Shown here piece after piece: positions 33,930 through 44,594 of a stretch of DNA of 64,000 bases (position 1 is its first letter; each line of letters starts with the position of its first letter). Under the pieces are notes generated by a model. The model worked only from the letters and a program-made list of their open reading frames with translations, had not been told where the DNA came from and did no database searches. The position numbers and the translations under genes are program-made. The stretch spans positions 22,028,079-22,092,078 of the forward strand of contig NW_004454181.1 in NCBI RefSeq assembly GCF_000283155.1, given 5' to 3'. Origin of the DNA: Ceratotherium simum simum (lineage: Eukaryota > Chordata > Mammalia > Perissodactyla > Rhinocerotidae).

Positions 33930-34165
33930 ATACTCAAACATCATTTATTCAAGGAGGTCTTCTTTGACCCCTAAACTAAACTGTTTCCTCCTGACATATG
34001 TTCCTGTACTGGCGGGCACCACCCCAACCATAACACTTATCATACATGTTTTAATTACTTGTCTATTATAAGTCTTCCTCACTACACTATAACTTCAAGG
34101 GCAAGGACTGGTTTGGCACATAATAAGTATTTGATAATTATTTGTTGGATAAATGATAAATGAGC
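33930..34165 (+). repeat. L2 LINE 3' end
   Basis: GTCTTCTTTGACCCCTAAAC, ACACTTATCATACATGTTTT, ACTTCAAGGGCAAGGACTGG and ATAATAAGTATTTGATAATT follow the L2 3' end. Confidence 0.75.
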
Positions 34166-34181
34166 ACCCTCTTTTTCTCTA

Positions 34182-34250
34182 TGTATATACATGTATATAT
34201 ATATATATATAGTGCATGTGTGTGTATATGTGTATACTGAAAAATGTATA
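34182..34250. repeat. (TA)n/(TG)n low-complexity run
   Basis: ATGTATATACATGTATATAT followed by TGTGTGTGTATATGTGTATA. Confidence 0.85.
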
Positions 34251-35575
34251 CATATATTAGCTATTCTACACTTCAGACTCTCTGCTTTTTTCCTCAACTG
34301 ACGTTGAGGAAATTCAAATGAAACCACTTCCAGACTCAGAACTCATTTTTTATTTGCCGAAGAGTAAGCTACAACTTGGAGTTTATAAAAACCTTGAATT
34401 ATACTTTAGGGCTCTAGCTGCTTTGTCTGTGACAGTCATCAAATTGTTTTTGTTTCAGACTTTCCACTTCAAAAGCTACATTCCTTGGATTTTCTTTTAC
34501 TCTTTAAAAATACCTAATGCAGAAATCTTGAAAATCTTAAGTGAATCTCTTGAGAGCCTCCATTTAAGTGTACCCAAATACAGGGAAAAGAATGATTCCC
34601 ATGAAGCATGCATTTCATCAAGAATACTTTGCAAGGTATCTAGTGAAATGACATTTCAAAAGCTTGCAAAAAGGGGATGAATATTTCAAAGACAGACCTG
34701 AAATTCAGTATCTTAATCGTTTGCAAATCCTCTGATTGTTTTCATATTTCTTGTTTCAGAATTAAACTGATACGGTTGCCCAGGGGCTAATTATAATCTC
34801 TACAAGAGTGTTTAGGGAAAGTAACTATAAATAAGACTGTGTTCAAGCTTGAATTGAGGTGTGACTCAGTTTCTTAACTAAAAATCATGATGCAGCCTTT
34901 CTAAAAGGATGAAATGTATCAATAGGTTAAAAAAGTTTAAATGTCAGGATTGTCAGTTAAAAGCAGGAAATAACCATTTGGAATTTTCAGGTAACCTTCT
35001 AAAATAAATTCTATTAGGAGCGAATTGGTCCAAAATTTACATTGTTTGACAGGGTTCCTTAGAAAATGTCACATCTTTGTTTTCCTACTGATTGCTCTGA
35101 TCTTCCTCATGTACCTCTACACACAGGGTACTAGGGAGAAGGAAATCAGTGATGTTGCCCCATGCAATAATATTAAAAGATCTTTAAGTAAATATTCAGC
35201 ATTTCAAGTAAATTGTTCTCTCTCTCCCATCTCATGTTCCTCTCCAAAGGGCACTGTATTATGGAGGGAGGGGCTGTGCCTCTAATGATCTCATAGTGAC
35301 CAGGGAAAAGGAGATTTGAAATTTCCAGGGAATCTCCTGGATTCTCAGAATCCCGTGATGAATGGATGATCTGGTCAGCTCCCTGTTGTGAGGCGTGACT
35401 ATCACCTAGATTTTGGGGGTAGGGGCAAATGTTTATACCCACCACAAGAATCCATGTTTCCAACTTTTGGGGCCATTTTTAAGGTCATAATCTTGGTAGC
35501 CTTTACAGCCACATAGGGTCTCATGGTTATATCTAGGTCCCCTGAACACTAGGCTCAGGCCTGCCTTCCACAACC
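34251..35575. other. Unassigned non-coding sequence
   Basis: 1.3 kb with the longest non-repeat frame at 34318-34680 (120 codons, hydrophobic stretch, no recognised domain or splice context). I treat it as chance. Confidence 0.4.
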
Positions 35576-35602
35576 AGTACACCCAGTAAGGTACATCCAT
35601 AC

Positions 35603-35613
35603 AATGGAATACT
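35603..35613. repeat. SINE target-site duplication, left copy
   Basis: AATGGAATACT, identical to 36008-36018. Part of the L1 host. Confidence 0.8.
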
Positions 35614-36007
35614 TTTTTGGTAGAGCCATTCAGTTGATTCCAACTCCAAGCGACCCTGTATACAGCAGAGTAGAACCCTGCCCGGTCTTTCTGTACCATC
35701 CTATCACCTTCTGGAGCTATATCAGACAATGCTCTGCTGCTATTCATAGCATTTTCATGGCCAATTTTTTCAGAAGTAGGTGGCCAGGTCCTTCTCCCTA
35801 GTCTGTCTTAGTCTAGAATCTCCACTGAAACCTGTCCACCATGGGTGACCCTGCTGGTATTTGAAATATCAGTGGCATAGCTTTCAGTATCACAGCAACA
35901 TGTAGCCGCCACAGTATGACAACCAACAGACACATGGTATGGTTCTCTGAGTGGGAAAGGAATCCAGGCCATGGTGGTGAAAGCACCGAATCTTAACCAC
36001 TACACCA
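35614..36007 (-). mobile_element. Composite SINE: tRNA-Glu-like head plus RTE-derived body
   Basis: 394 bp between exact 11-bp target copies. On the minus strand it begins (right end) TGGTGTAGTGGTTAAGATTC and continues GGTGCTTTCACCACCATGGC, closely following a tRNA-Glu gene with A- and B-box positions. The body (plus-strand text AAACCTGTCCACCATGGGTG, CCCTGCTGGTATTTGAAATA, TTCAGTATCACAGCAACATG) and the 3' end (plus-strand AGTTGATTCCAACTCCAAGC, GACCCTGTATACAGCAGAGT) resemble the 5'UTR and 3' end of RTE/BovB-clade LINEs, with the RT ORF absent. It ends in a short A-rich tail. Mobilisation by an RTE partner is inferred. Old, with decayed promoter boxes. Confidence 0.8.
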
Positions 36008-36018
36008 AATGGAATACT
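36008..36018. repeat. SINE target-site duplication, right copy
   Basis: AATGGAATACT, identical to 35603-35613. Confidence 0.8.
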
Positions 36019-36332
36019 GCTCAGCGATAAAAGACACAAATTGATTCAACAGCATGGAGGAATCTCAAAAGCACATGCTAAGTGAAAAAACACAAAACAC
36101 TATATACTAGGTAATTCCATTTATATGAAATTCTAGAAAAGGCAAAATTATAGTTGTAGAAAGTAGATCAGTGATTGCAAACACCAAAGATTAGGGAGGA
36201 GATTGACCTCAAAGGGGCAGAAGGGGACATTGTGAGGAGGTAGAAATATTCTATATGGATTATGAAAATGGCAGTTACAGGACTATATATTTTCTCCAAA
36301 ACTCATGGACTTGTACACATAAAATTGTACAA

Positions 36333-36350
36333 GTACATAATATTATGTAC
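36333..36350. repeat. Perfect short palindrome in L1 3'UTR
   Basis: GTACATAATATTATGTAC, with related TTGTACAA and TTAATATTAAT repeats on both sides. Confidence 0.85.
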
Positions 36351-36584
36351 AATTGTACATACTATTAATATTATGAATTAATTAATATTAATGAATATAA
36401 ATTATACCTCAATAAGGCCTTATCTAAAAAAAATAAAAATTATAACAGTGGAAAATAAGTGAATCACTCCCTATGGAACTGACAGTTGGGATTAAAAAAG
36501 CCCTCTACTTACATGGGAAAAAAAATGTATTGCCTGATGGTCATAACAAGTTGAGTTTTCAAAGCTAGTAGGTTATTCTGGAAT

Positions 36585-36730
36585 GCAGTGGTTCCCAAAC
36601 TATCATGTACATAGGAATCCCCTAGGGAATCTGATTCCATTGGTCTAGGGTGGGGCCTGAGATTCTGCATTTCTAAAAAGCTCCCGGGGGATGCTGATGT
36701 TGCTGGTCCACACACAGACACTCTGAACAA
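36585..36730 (-). repeat. MER5A-like hAT MITE
   Basis: GCAGTGGTTCCCAAACTATC, GGTGGGGCCTGAGATTCTGC, GATGCTGATGTTGCTGGTCC match antisense MER5A. Confidence 0.8.
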
Positions 36731-37054
36731 GGCTCTAATAGACCCACAGCTGCTTCTGCTATCAGAAGCTTACCATGCATTGATTTTGTTTGTTCCCAAT
36801 ATAGATTATGCCAGTTTTGCTGGCATATCTTAAATTTTGCTTGCTATCCTATTTAGGCAATATAATTAAATATTACATGAAACAATGTATTTCTAGTGTG
36901 ATAAAGATTTGATTTGCCAAAAACTAAGTTGAAGATTTCATAAAGACTCAATCAAGGTGAGTTTATAAAACTGGTACTCGAAGTAGATGTAGACAAGACA
37001 ACTATAAAAGATTATAAAATTTTAGGTTTCTGCACACAGATTGCTTCAAAATTG
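36731..37054. other. Unassigned non-coding sequence
   Basis: Nothing recognised. Confidence 0.4.
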
Positions 37055-38150
37055 TGTTTTTTAAAACAGGTTTACTAAGGTATAATTGACATAAAATACA
37101 GATATTTAAACAGTACAATTTGATAAGTTTGACATAAGCATATATGCATGAAACCATCACACGGTCAACATAATGAACCTAACCATCACACTGCAATGTT
37201 GCCCTATGTCCCTTTGTAATCTCTCCTCCTGCTTCCACCTCCCAGGACCCCTCCCCACATCTTCCATTTCCTAAGAATCCAGTGGGTTGCTTTTAGTCAC
37301 TATAGACTGCATTTTCTAGAATTTTTTTTAATAAATGGAATCATAAAATATATACTCTTTATTAGTCTGGCTTCTTTCATTCAGCATAATTATTTTGAGA
37401 TTCATCTATGTTTTTGTGTGTAGTTTCATTCCTTTTATTGTTGATTAGTATTCCATTGCATGGATAGACCTCACTTTGTTATCTATTCAGCTGCTAATGG
37501 ACATTTGAGTTGTTTTCAATTTTTGTCTATAACAAATAAAAGTGCCATGAACATTTATGTACAACTCTTTGTATTAACATATATTTTGATTTCTTCTGAG
37601 GAAACATTTAGGAGCTGAACGACTGAGTCATACAGTAGATATATGTTTAACTTCTTTCAAAACTGCCAAACTGTTTTCCAAAGGGGGTTGCACCATTTTA
37701 CATTTTCACTGACATTGTATGCGAGTTCTGTTGCTGCACATCCTTGCCAATCATTGGTATGGTCATTCTTTTTAATTTTAGCCTCTACTAGGTGTGAAGT
37801 GGTATCTCATGGTTTTAATTTGCATATCTCTAATGACTAAATTAATAATATGTTCATGTCTTTACTTGCCATTCTTATATGTTTTTTGGTGAAGTGTTTT
37901 TTCAGATCTTTTGCATATTTTTTAACTGTTTTGTTTTCTTATTTTTAAGATTCAAGAGATTTTTGTATATTCTGATACAGGTCCTTTATCACATATGTGA
38001 TTCACAAATATTTTCTCCCACTCTGTGGCTTGTTTTTACACTCTCTTAACAGTGTCTTTCAGAGAGCAGAAATTTTTAATTTTGATAAAAGTCTAATTTA
38101 TCTTTTTCTTTCTTTTTTGGATTTTTTTTGGTGTCTATATTCAAAGTTGT
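37055..38150 (-). repeat. Antisense L1: 3'UTR and ORF2 C-terminal region
   Basis: ACTAAGGTATAATTGACATA, GAACCTAACCATCACACTGC, TAAATGGAATCATAAAATAT, TTAGTATTCCATTGCATGGA, TTTCTCCCACTCTGTGGCTT read in antisense L1 order. Old copy. Confidence 0.85.
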
Positions 38151-39115
38151 TTTCTGTAGGCAGCACGTAGTTGGACTTAATTTTTTTATCCAAACCAACA
38201 GTGTCTGTCTTTGAATTGGAGTTTTTAGACAACTTACAGTTAATGTAATCATTAATATTGTTGAGTTTGAATCTAAAATCTTACTATTTGTGCCATGTGT
38301 TGTTTTTCTTTTCCATCTTTTCTGCCTTTTTTGGGGGGGATGATTAAATGGTTTTTATGATCCTATTTTACCTCTGGTGTTGTCTTATTAACTATAAGTC
38401 ACTGTTGTGATATTTTAGTGGTTTCTTTTGAATTGATAGTGTATGTATATATGCGTGGTGTGTGTGTGTTGTTTTGATTTTCTTAGTATATTGTCTCTGT
38501 GTTTCATTTTGGATAGTTTTTATTTTTATTGCTATCTTTTCAAGTTCATTAACATTTTCTTTTGCAATGTTTAATCTGCAATTAATTCCATCCATTATAT
38601 TTTTCATCCTCAACATTTTAATTTCCCTATCTAGAAGTTTTGTGATATATAATATCTTTTCCATGTCTTTACTTAACATGATCAATCTTTTCTCTCGCTT
38701 CTTGAACATATGCAGCACAGTTACAGTTGTTTTAATACACTTGTCCACTGAAGATCCCTGGAGTTTTTCCCTCTCTGAGCAGTACTCAACCCTGCCAATT
38801 CCAGCTGCCTTGGCCTCACTGAACTCCCAGCTCTCTCTCTCCAACTCTGGTAGACTGCTGACTCTGATTGGGTTATCCCTCCCTGGATTGCAGCCTGGAA
38901 ACTCATTCCAGGTAGTAAGTTGGGACAATTTTACGGCTTACTTGTTTCCTGTCTCTCAGGGATCATTCTCATTCATTGTCTGATGTCCAATGTCTTGAAA
39001 ACCCCTGTTTCATATATTTTGTATGTTTTATTAGCTGTTTCAAGTGGGAGAATAACTCTCATTCCTGTTACTCCCTCTTGGCTGATAGCAGAACTCTTAG
39101 CAATTGTCTTAATTT
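38151..39115 (-). repeat. Antisense L1-related 5' region (L1M/HAL1-type)
   Basis: GTCTGTCTTTGAATTGGAGT, CTCTGTGTTTCATTTTGGAT, TTGCAATGTTTAATCTGCAA, TCATCCTCAACATTTTAATT, TTCCCTATCTAGAAGTTTTG and TGATGTCCAATGTCTTGAAA match the antisense L1M 5' portion. Most of ORF2 is missing between this and the 3' part, as in half-L1 (HAL1) elements or after a deletion. Confidence 0.65.
38392..38928 (-). pseudogene. L1 ORF1-like open frame (decayed)
   Basis: A 178-codon minus-strand frame whose middle encodes LDREIKMLRMKNIMDGINCR and LNIAKENVNELEKIAIKIKT, resembling the coiled-coil and following segment of L1 ORF1p, the RNA-binding partner of ORF2. The first ~70 residues come from sequence that in this family is 5' leader, and the last ~30 from a GT-rich patch. 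No complete RNA-recognition domain is visible. The frame being open is probably chance; the element around it is old. It is not expected to be expressed. Confidence 0.55.
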
Positions 39116-39448
39116 CTTGCCCCATTTTAAGAACCAAAGTTGAACATCACAGATGATTCCTTATGAATATAGTGTATGCAAGAAAAAATACACCGTGCCC
39201 TGATAAGCAGACACATCTTCAAAGAAAACGCTGTGATTGTATATCAAAAGAATGGTAAGTATATGTACATGTATATGGCTTAAGTTAAATTAAAATGTGT
39301 AGTGTGCCAATATAGCATGTTTGATTATTTAATTCATCAACTGTTCTTGATTGTATCAGTTAAAAGATATTAAACTAACTTATATTTTGAGATTTTTATG
39401 AAGATTTTTATCTAATTCATATAAAAATGTCTAGCACTGTGCCTAGAT
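39116..39448. other. Unassigned non-coding sequence
   Basis: AT-rich; nothing recognised. Confidence 0.4.
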
Positions 39449-39635
39449 CAGTGGTTTTCAACCATGGTTGCACATTAGCACCCCGTGGAGAACTTTAAAA
39501 ATTATTTTAATGCCTGAATCCTACCTCAAACCACTTGAATGATAATCTCTGATGGCTGGGCCTGAGGTTTGTACTTTTTAAGCATCCCCAGGTAATTTAA
39601 ACACACCTTGAGAGTTGAGATTCATAGACCTAGCT
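39449..39635. repeat. MER5-type hAT MITE
   Basis: CAGTGGTTTTCAACCATGGT start, AGAACTTTAAAAATTATTTT, CTGGGCCTGAGGTTTGTACT, and AGCATCCCCAGGTAATTTAA. Confidence 0.75.
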
Positions 39636-39727
39636 CTTAGTAGGTGCTCAGTGAATGAGAGATATTTATGTGTATGTCACTCACACTTAAAAGTAGATTG
39701 CCATATAGAGAAGTTACTTGTTATAGG

Positions 39728-40008
39728 TAGAGTCCTGGTGGGCTCTAATCTACCCTGTGCCATCAACAAGTAGTGTGACCTTGGCCAAGTCACTTAACTT
39801 TCTTGGGTCTGAATGTGTAAGACAGCAAAACAACAATAATTTTTCTGCTTATAGCTCAAGGTGGTTAGGAGGAATAGGAAAGAATCTTAGAACTGGAACT
39901 CCTAATCATGTATCTTCTTCTATAGATGAGGAAACCGAGGCCCAAAGAGGCTAAGGGATTTACCCAAGGCGATCCATGGCCAGTTAAAAACAGAAATAGA
40001 ACCACAAC
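39728..40008. repeat. Two MIR-type fragments in opposite orientation
   Basis: 39728-39810 is antisense (AGTGTGACCTTGGCCAAGTC ACTTAACTTT). 39915-40008 is sense (ATAGATGAGGAAACCGAGGC, TTTACCCAAGGCGATCC). Confidence 0.6.
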
Positions 40009-40013
40009 CCAGG

Positions 40014-40448
40014 TGTTATGGGTTGAACTGTGTCCCTCAAAAGAAGATATGTTGAAATCCTAACTCCCAGTACTTCAAAACATAAACTTATTTGCAAAAA
40101 GTATCTTTGCAAATATAATTAGTTAAGATGAGGTCATACTGGAGTAGGGTGGACTCCTAATCCAATATGACTGATGTCCTTATAAGAAGAGGGCATGTGA
40201 AGACAGCAACCAGGGAGAATGCCATGTGAAGATGGAGGACTGGAATGGTGCATCTACGAATGCCAAAGATACTGGCAAATCACCAGAAGCTAGGAATCAG
40301 CTAGGAAGGATATTCCCTTAGAAGCTTCAGAGAGAAAATGGCCCTGCCAACATCTTGATTTTGGACTTTTGTGAGGCAATAAATTTTTGTTGTTTTAAAC
40401 CAGCCCGTTTGTAATACTTTGTTACAGCAGCCCTAGGCAACTAATACA
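40014..40448 (+). repeat. Solo LTR, ERVL-MaLR type (MLT1-like)
   Basis: TGTTATGGGTTGAACTGTGT start, TCCTTATAAGAAGAGGGCAT, TTTGGACTTTTGTGAGGCAA TAAATTTTTGTTG, and CTAATACA end. TG...CA termini with near-matching 5-bp flanks CCAGG (40009-40013) and CCAGA (40449-40453). Non-coding. Confidence 0.85.
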
Positions 40449-40453
40449 CCAGA

Positions 40454-41550
40454 TTTTCTGTCTCTCTGTTTACGAGTCTTTCCATTATATAGTCTGCTTT
40501 TCTAATGCTATATGTGAATGTACCTTGTAAATTGAAAACTCTGAAAAATTGTTATTATGTTTTATATTGTTCTTTAGTTTGCTTCAAGAGTACAAATTTT
40601 GTTTCCTGTAGTTGGTTGTAAGTTTCTTAAGAGTAAGGAGCCCACCACACCCAGCATAGTTCTTGAATTAATTAGTAGAAAATATAGTATCTCTTCAGAT
40701 ACTATGGATTGAAATAGTTTACAAATAAAGCTCATAAAAACGTTAAAGACACCTAAGACCTTCTGGAAATTGAGAAACTGACTTTTAACAAGACTGACTC
40801 TCCACATGGCATTTTATTTAGGTTAAACATATGGCTATACACTTTGGTAGATTAAATTTCAATGTAATATATAAACATATTACAACATAAGAAATGCATT
40901 ACAGTACATTAGCTGAAAATATCTGAACTGCTGTTCTACCACTCAATACAAATGTAAAATTTTAAGTTTTAATTCCATTAATGTAAACTCTAGCATGGGT
41001 TCAAAATCAACTACATATCATCATCTCCATCAAAGCAAAATTTTGGAAAGTTAATAGGCTTAGTTTGGATTCCCCCGGAAGCTGACCCTGAAGTAAGGAT
41101 TCCAGAGCAAGAGGTTTCCTTGGGAAGTACAATGCTGCTAAGGGAGTACAGAAGCGAGATAGGAAAGGGAAGGCAGCTAATAAAGGGTACATTATCAAGA
41201 AAATACACTATCATCATGGGCTTAAGGCTCCTGGGGAACTCAGGGATCCAGTGTAGCAGCCTCAGAGCTACCTCACTTATGGTTGAGGGATCTAGGGTGT
41301 TTATTCAACCACTCCCACCAGTCATTAGTTGAGAGTTGCTGAAGGAGCGGTGGGTGTTAATTCTCTGAAATTTCTTGCCTTGAGTATGGGTAGGGCAGTC
41401 CCAGAAGGAGTGAGGGGGTCTCTAGGCAGAGATGTAGATGTTGGCACTTAAAGGTGGTCCACAATGTATTAAATGGCAAGCACAAGGGGATGCTGTGAAG
41501 AACAGACAGTGGTGGGCAGAATAGCACAGAAGTGGAGAGGAAGATCAAAT
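40454..41550. other. Mostly unassigned; 41040-41500 looks like an unnamed dispersed repeat
   Basis: The right part (AGGCAGCTAATAAAGGGTAC, TTATTCAACCACTCCCACCA, GAGAGTTGCTGAAGGAGC) resembles a dispersed eutherian LTR-like repeat I cannot name. The left part has no recognised content. Confidence 0.35.
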
Positions 41551-41554
41551 AGTT

Positions 41555-41745
41555 GACTTTGGGTAAGTGACTAAACTTTTCTAAAGCTTCTTTATTCTCT
41601 CTCTATAAAATAACAACAACAGCACCTGCCTCAGGGCACTTGCGAGCATTAAATGACTCAGTGTAAGTAAAGCTTTGCTACATTGCCTGGCACAACCCAT
41701 GCTTGGTGAACATCAGCCATCATTATAATAATTTCTATTATTACT
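41555..41745 (-). repeat. MIR SINE
   Basis: GTAAGTGACTAAACTTTTCT, CTGCCTCAGGGCACTTGCGA, CATTGCCTGGCACAACCCAT, and a GCCATCATTATAATAATTTC end. Confidence 0.75.
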
Positions 41746-41749
41746 ATAT

Positions 41750-42175
41750 TTAAACGGTGAAATGTTTATGACACATGATATTCCTATTAGGAGATAAGGA
41801 TACATCAACATGGGAAGGTCCTCACTAGAGCACCTTTATTCTGGGTCCCAACTCAAATATTACGAATCATGCTATGCAAAAATTTTCATCATAGAGAAAG
41901 AATTTGTTTTGTTCTTCATAGCTGCAACCTTCTGTCCAACAAGTTGAATCAGCATAATCCACCTGTAATCAAACCAGCTTAAATAAATATGGAAGCTGAG
42001 TGATTAGACAAACTATCAGTAGAGATTAAAATTTATTTTTGTGCCCAAGAGAAAGAATAAATTCTTAGGGGAAAACTACATGAAACTTGACTATCTATGT
42101 CCTAGAAACACACCAAAGGGTCACAAAAATGGAACAAAATGATAAAATAAAATCTGGATAAAATTATAACTTAAA
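41750..42175. other. Unassigned non-coding sequence
   Basis: Nothing recognised. Confidence 0.4.
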
Positions 42176-42395
42176 GCTGTGGTTCTCAACCCCCGGGCGA
42201 TTCTCCGCCAACCTCCGCAGGGGACATTTGTCTGGAGACATTTCTGGCTGTTACAATTGGGGTGGGGTCGGGGAAGCATGTGCTACTGGCATCTAGTGAG
42301 TCACGACCAGAGATGCTGCTAAACATCCTACAATATACCCAACAGCCCCCCGCAGCTGAGGCTGTGCCTATGTTGAGGAACCCTGACATACAGCA
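42176..42395 (+). repeat. MER20-like hAT MITE
   Basis: TGTGGTTCTCAACCCCCGGG, GGGGACATTTGTCTGGAGAC, TGTGCTACTGGCATCTAGTG, ATGCTGCTAAACATCCTACA and TTGAGGAACCCTGACAT. The minus-strand frame across it is a chance frame. Confidence 0.85.
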
Positions 42396-44261
42396 CATGT
42401 TACAATGCCATAAACCACTGGAGTCTCTAAACAATAAAAACTTCCTCTGATGTGCAAGTATTTTTTTAATCACAAAATATAGTATATTTTTTAAATGTAA
42501 AGAAAAAGTTTTGCTATGACAAGAAGAGCACATCAAGAAGACTTTGAATGCTAGGTAGCTATCCCTTCTATAAATATTCTGTTTCAACCTGCCAGATGAA
42601 AGCAATTTCAACAAGCCATCAACAAAGCCAGGTAATTAAAATGTTGGAATAGACACGACCTTGGTTAATTCACCCCGATTTGGACGAGCTGAAATGATGA
42701 CAGAGAGGAACCCAGGGATTCTAAGGTCAGAGCTGTGGCACATGAGGCTAAAATTTTCATTTTCAAATTATTTTAAGCGAAATGTTGCTTTATTACAACG
42801 ACATATATTGCCTTTTTGTTTTCATTAGTAAACCCTCTGGGAACTTCGACACAACAAGTACAAGCTAAACCTGATTACTTGGTTTATAGAACACGGAGAA
42901 CATTATCAAAGAGCTAATGACAACGTCTATTCACTTAGAACTCTGAGCAACCTGCTGACTTTTAATCAACTTTTAAAGGCACAAGAACAAAACAAAAATT
43001 GAGAATGAATGTTTTTACTCCTAACTATTGGAAAGTAAGGAGGCATGTCGACAATTGTTCAAATAACATCAGAATCGAGATTAGAACGTGTAGGGAGAGA
43101 AGCAAACACATTTTCAGCAAGGCAATTTTTTTTCTAACCGACAAATTCTATAAAACTCAACAAGAAACTGTGATCCAAATCCATTTTTTCTACTAAAATT
43201 GCTTTGTTACAGCACAGTTACAGCAAGACTAAAGAGTTCAAAATACATTTTCTTCTCTAAACAAGCTAAATAAGATGAGATCCAAGCATCTAAGCACTGA
43301 GTTTTCAATTTATTAAGTATCTATTAGTGCATGCTAATAATAAGCTCTTAAATAACAGTACTAATATTGTTTTCATTTCCCTGATGTTTTTATCCATTAT
43401 GCTATAACTGGAATCCTTCCAGTCTTACAGCTTGGACATTTAGCATATCAAAATCCAGAATGAAATCAAATGACGCAAATCAAAGAAGAAAAAATTATTA
43501 GGAGCAGACGTCAATTCACACAAAATGTAAATAAGAGTGAGAAGAAACCTGTCATTTTGAAATCAAGATTCAGACCCTAGGAGCTGGCACTTTTCCTCTG
43601 TTACCTGGACAACTCTGCCAGAAGCACTTAAAAAACAGTGAGTTGTGATTTAGTGTCTGTGATATAAGATCTCAGTACATCAAGGTCTACAAACGACAAT
43701 GAAAAGAAGTATGCAAAAAAGTTTATTAACTCACCATACTAAAGGGGTGAATTATAATATTCCTAAATTCCCTCTCCTTCACTTTTCTTTTTCCCCAAAG
43801 TCAATCTTCATTCATTTGACCAGGACAGCTTTCAGTGAACTGTATTTTAACTTTTCTACTGCAGGAAAAACTCATATCCAGATCTGTTCTATTCTTCTCC
43901 CTCTTTGACATTAGTATTTAATTGGGGAAGGAAAAACTTCTTCTTTAAAATAATCTTACTTATAATACAGAAGTAATGATAGAAGTTCCGCTATTACCTT
44001 CACGAAGTCCCCATCACAAATGCATACGCCAAAAAACATGAAGCGTGTGAGTTCACAAGTTTTCAACTTGTCAAAAAGACTTTATCTACACCGAACAAAA
44101 ACATTAAATTAGTAATAAGAAGGCAGTATCACCACAGTTTCATATCCATTAATAATTTCCAAAGGATTGGACTACCTTAAACACTCTCCATTCATTCAAT
44201 GATCTGAATGCCATTTTACAGCACATTTGGGGAGAAAAATTACAAGGAAAAAGCAGCTTGA
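42396..44261. other. Long repeat-poor non-coding stretch
   Basis: 1.9 kb without recognised repeats or coding signal. Of the unassigned stretches this is among the best places to look for a conserved non-coding element. Confidence 0.4.
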
Positions 44262-44275
44262 GAAATGATACGATT

Positions 44276-44580
44276 GGGCCGGCCCGTGGCTTAGTGGTTA
44301 AGTGCGCAAGTGCGCGCGCTCCGCTACTGGCGGCCCGGGTTCGCTTCCCGGGTACGCACCGATGCACCGCTTCTCTGGCCATGTTGATGCGGAGTCCCAC
44401 ACACAGCAACTAGAAGGATGTGCAACTATGACATACAACTATCTACGGGGGCTTTGGGGGAAAAAAAGGAGGAGGATTGGCAATAGATGTTAGCTCAGGG
44501 CCAGTCTTCCTCAGCAAAAAGAGGAGGATTAGCACGGATGTTAGCTCGGGGATGAACTTCCTTGCAAAAAAAAAAAAAAA
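44276..44580 (+). mobile_element. Perissodactyl tRNA-type SINE, long composite form
   Basis: GGGCCGGCCCGTGGCTTAGT start with a short internal duplication GTGCGCAAGTGCGCG, the CAACTAGAAGGATGTGCAAC body, two GTTAGCTC units and a poly-A. Flanks GAAATGATACGATT (44262-44275) and GAAACAATATGATT (44581-44594) match at 11 of 14. Confidence 0.93.
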
Positions 44581-44594
44581 GAAACAATATGATT

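Larger units (their letters stand above)
35576..36445 (+). repeat. L1 LINE 3' end, split by the RTE-type SINE
   Basis: GGTACATCCATACAATGGAA at the left resumes after the insertion as TGGAATACTGCTCAGCGATA, then CAGCATGGAGGAATCTCAAA, a 3'UTR with ACTCATGGACTTGTACACAT, and TAAATTATACCTCAATAAGG before an A-rich end. Confidence 0.8.

Noticed and set aside
34318..34680. 120-codon open frame with hydrophobic segment
   Set aside because: No recognised domain, no splice or promoter context, AT-rich composition; consistent with chance.
38462..38983. 173-codon plus-strand open frame
   Set aside because: It is the complement of the antisense L1 ORF1-like region; hydrophobic composition comes from reading the reverse strand.
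42186..42614. 142-codon minus-strand frame
   Set aside because: It crosses a MER20-like MITE and continues into unrelated sequence.
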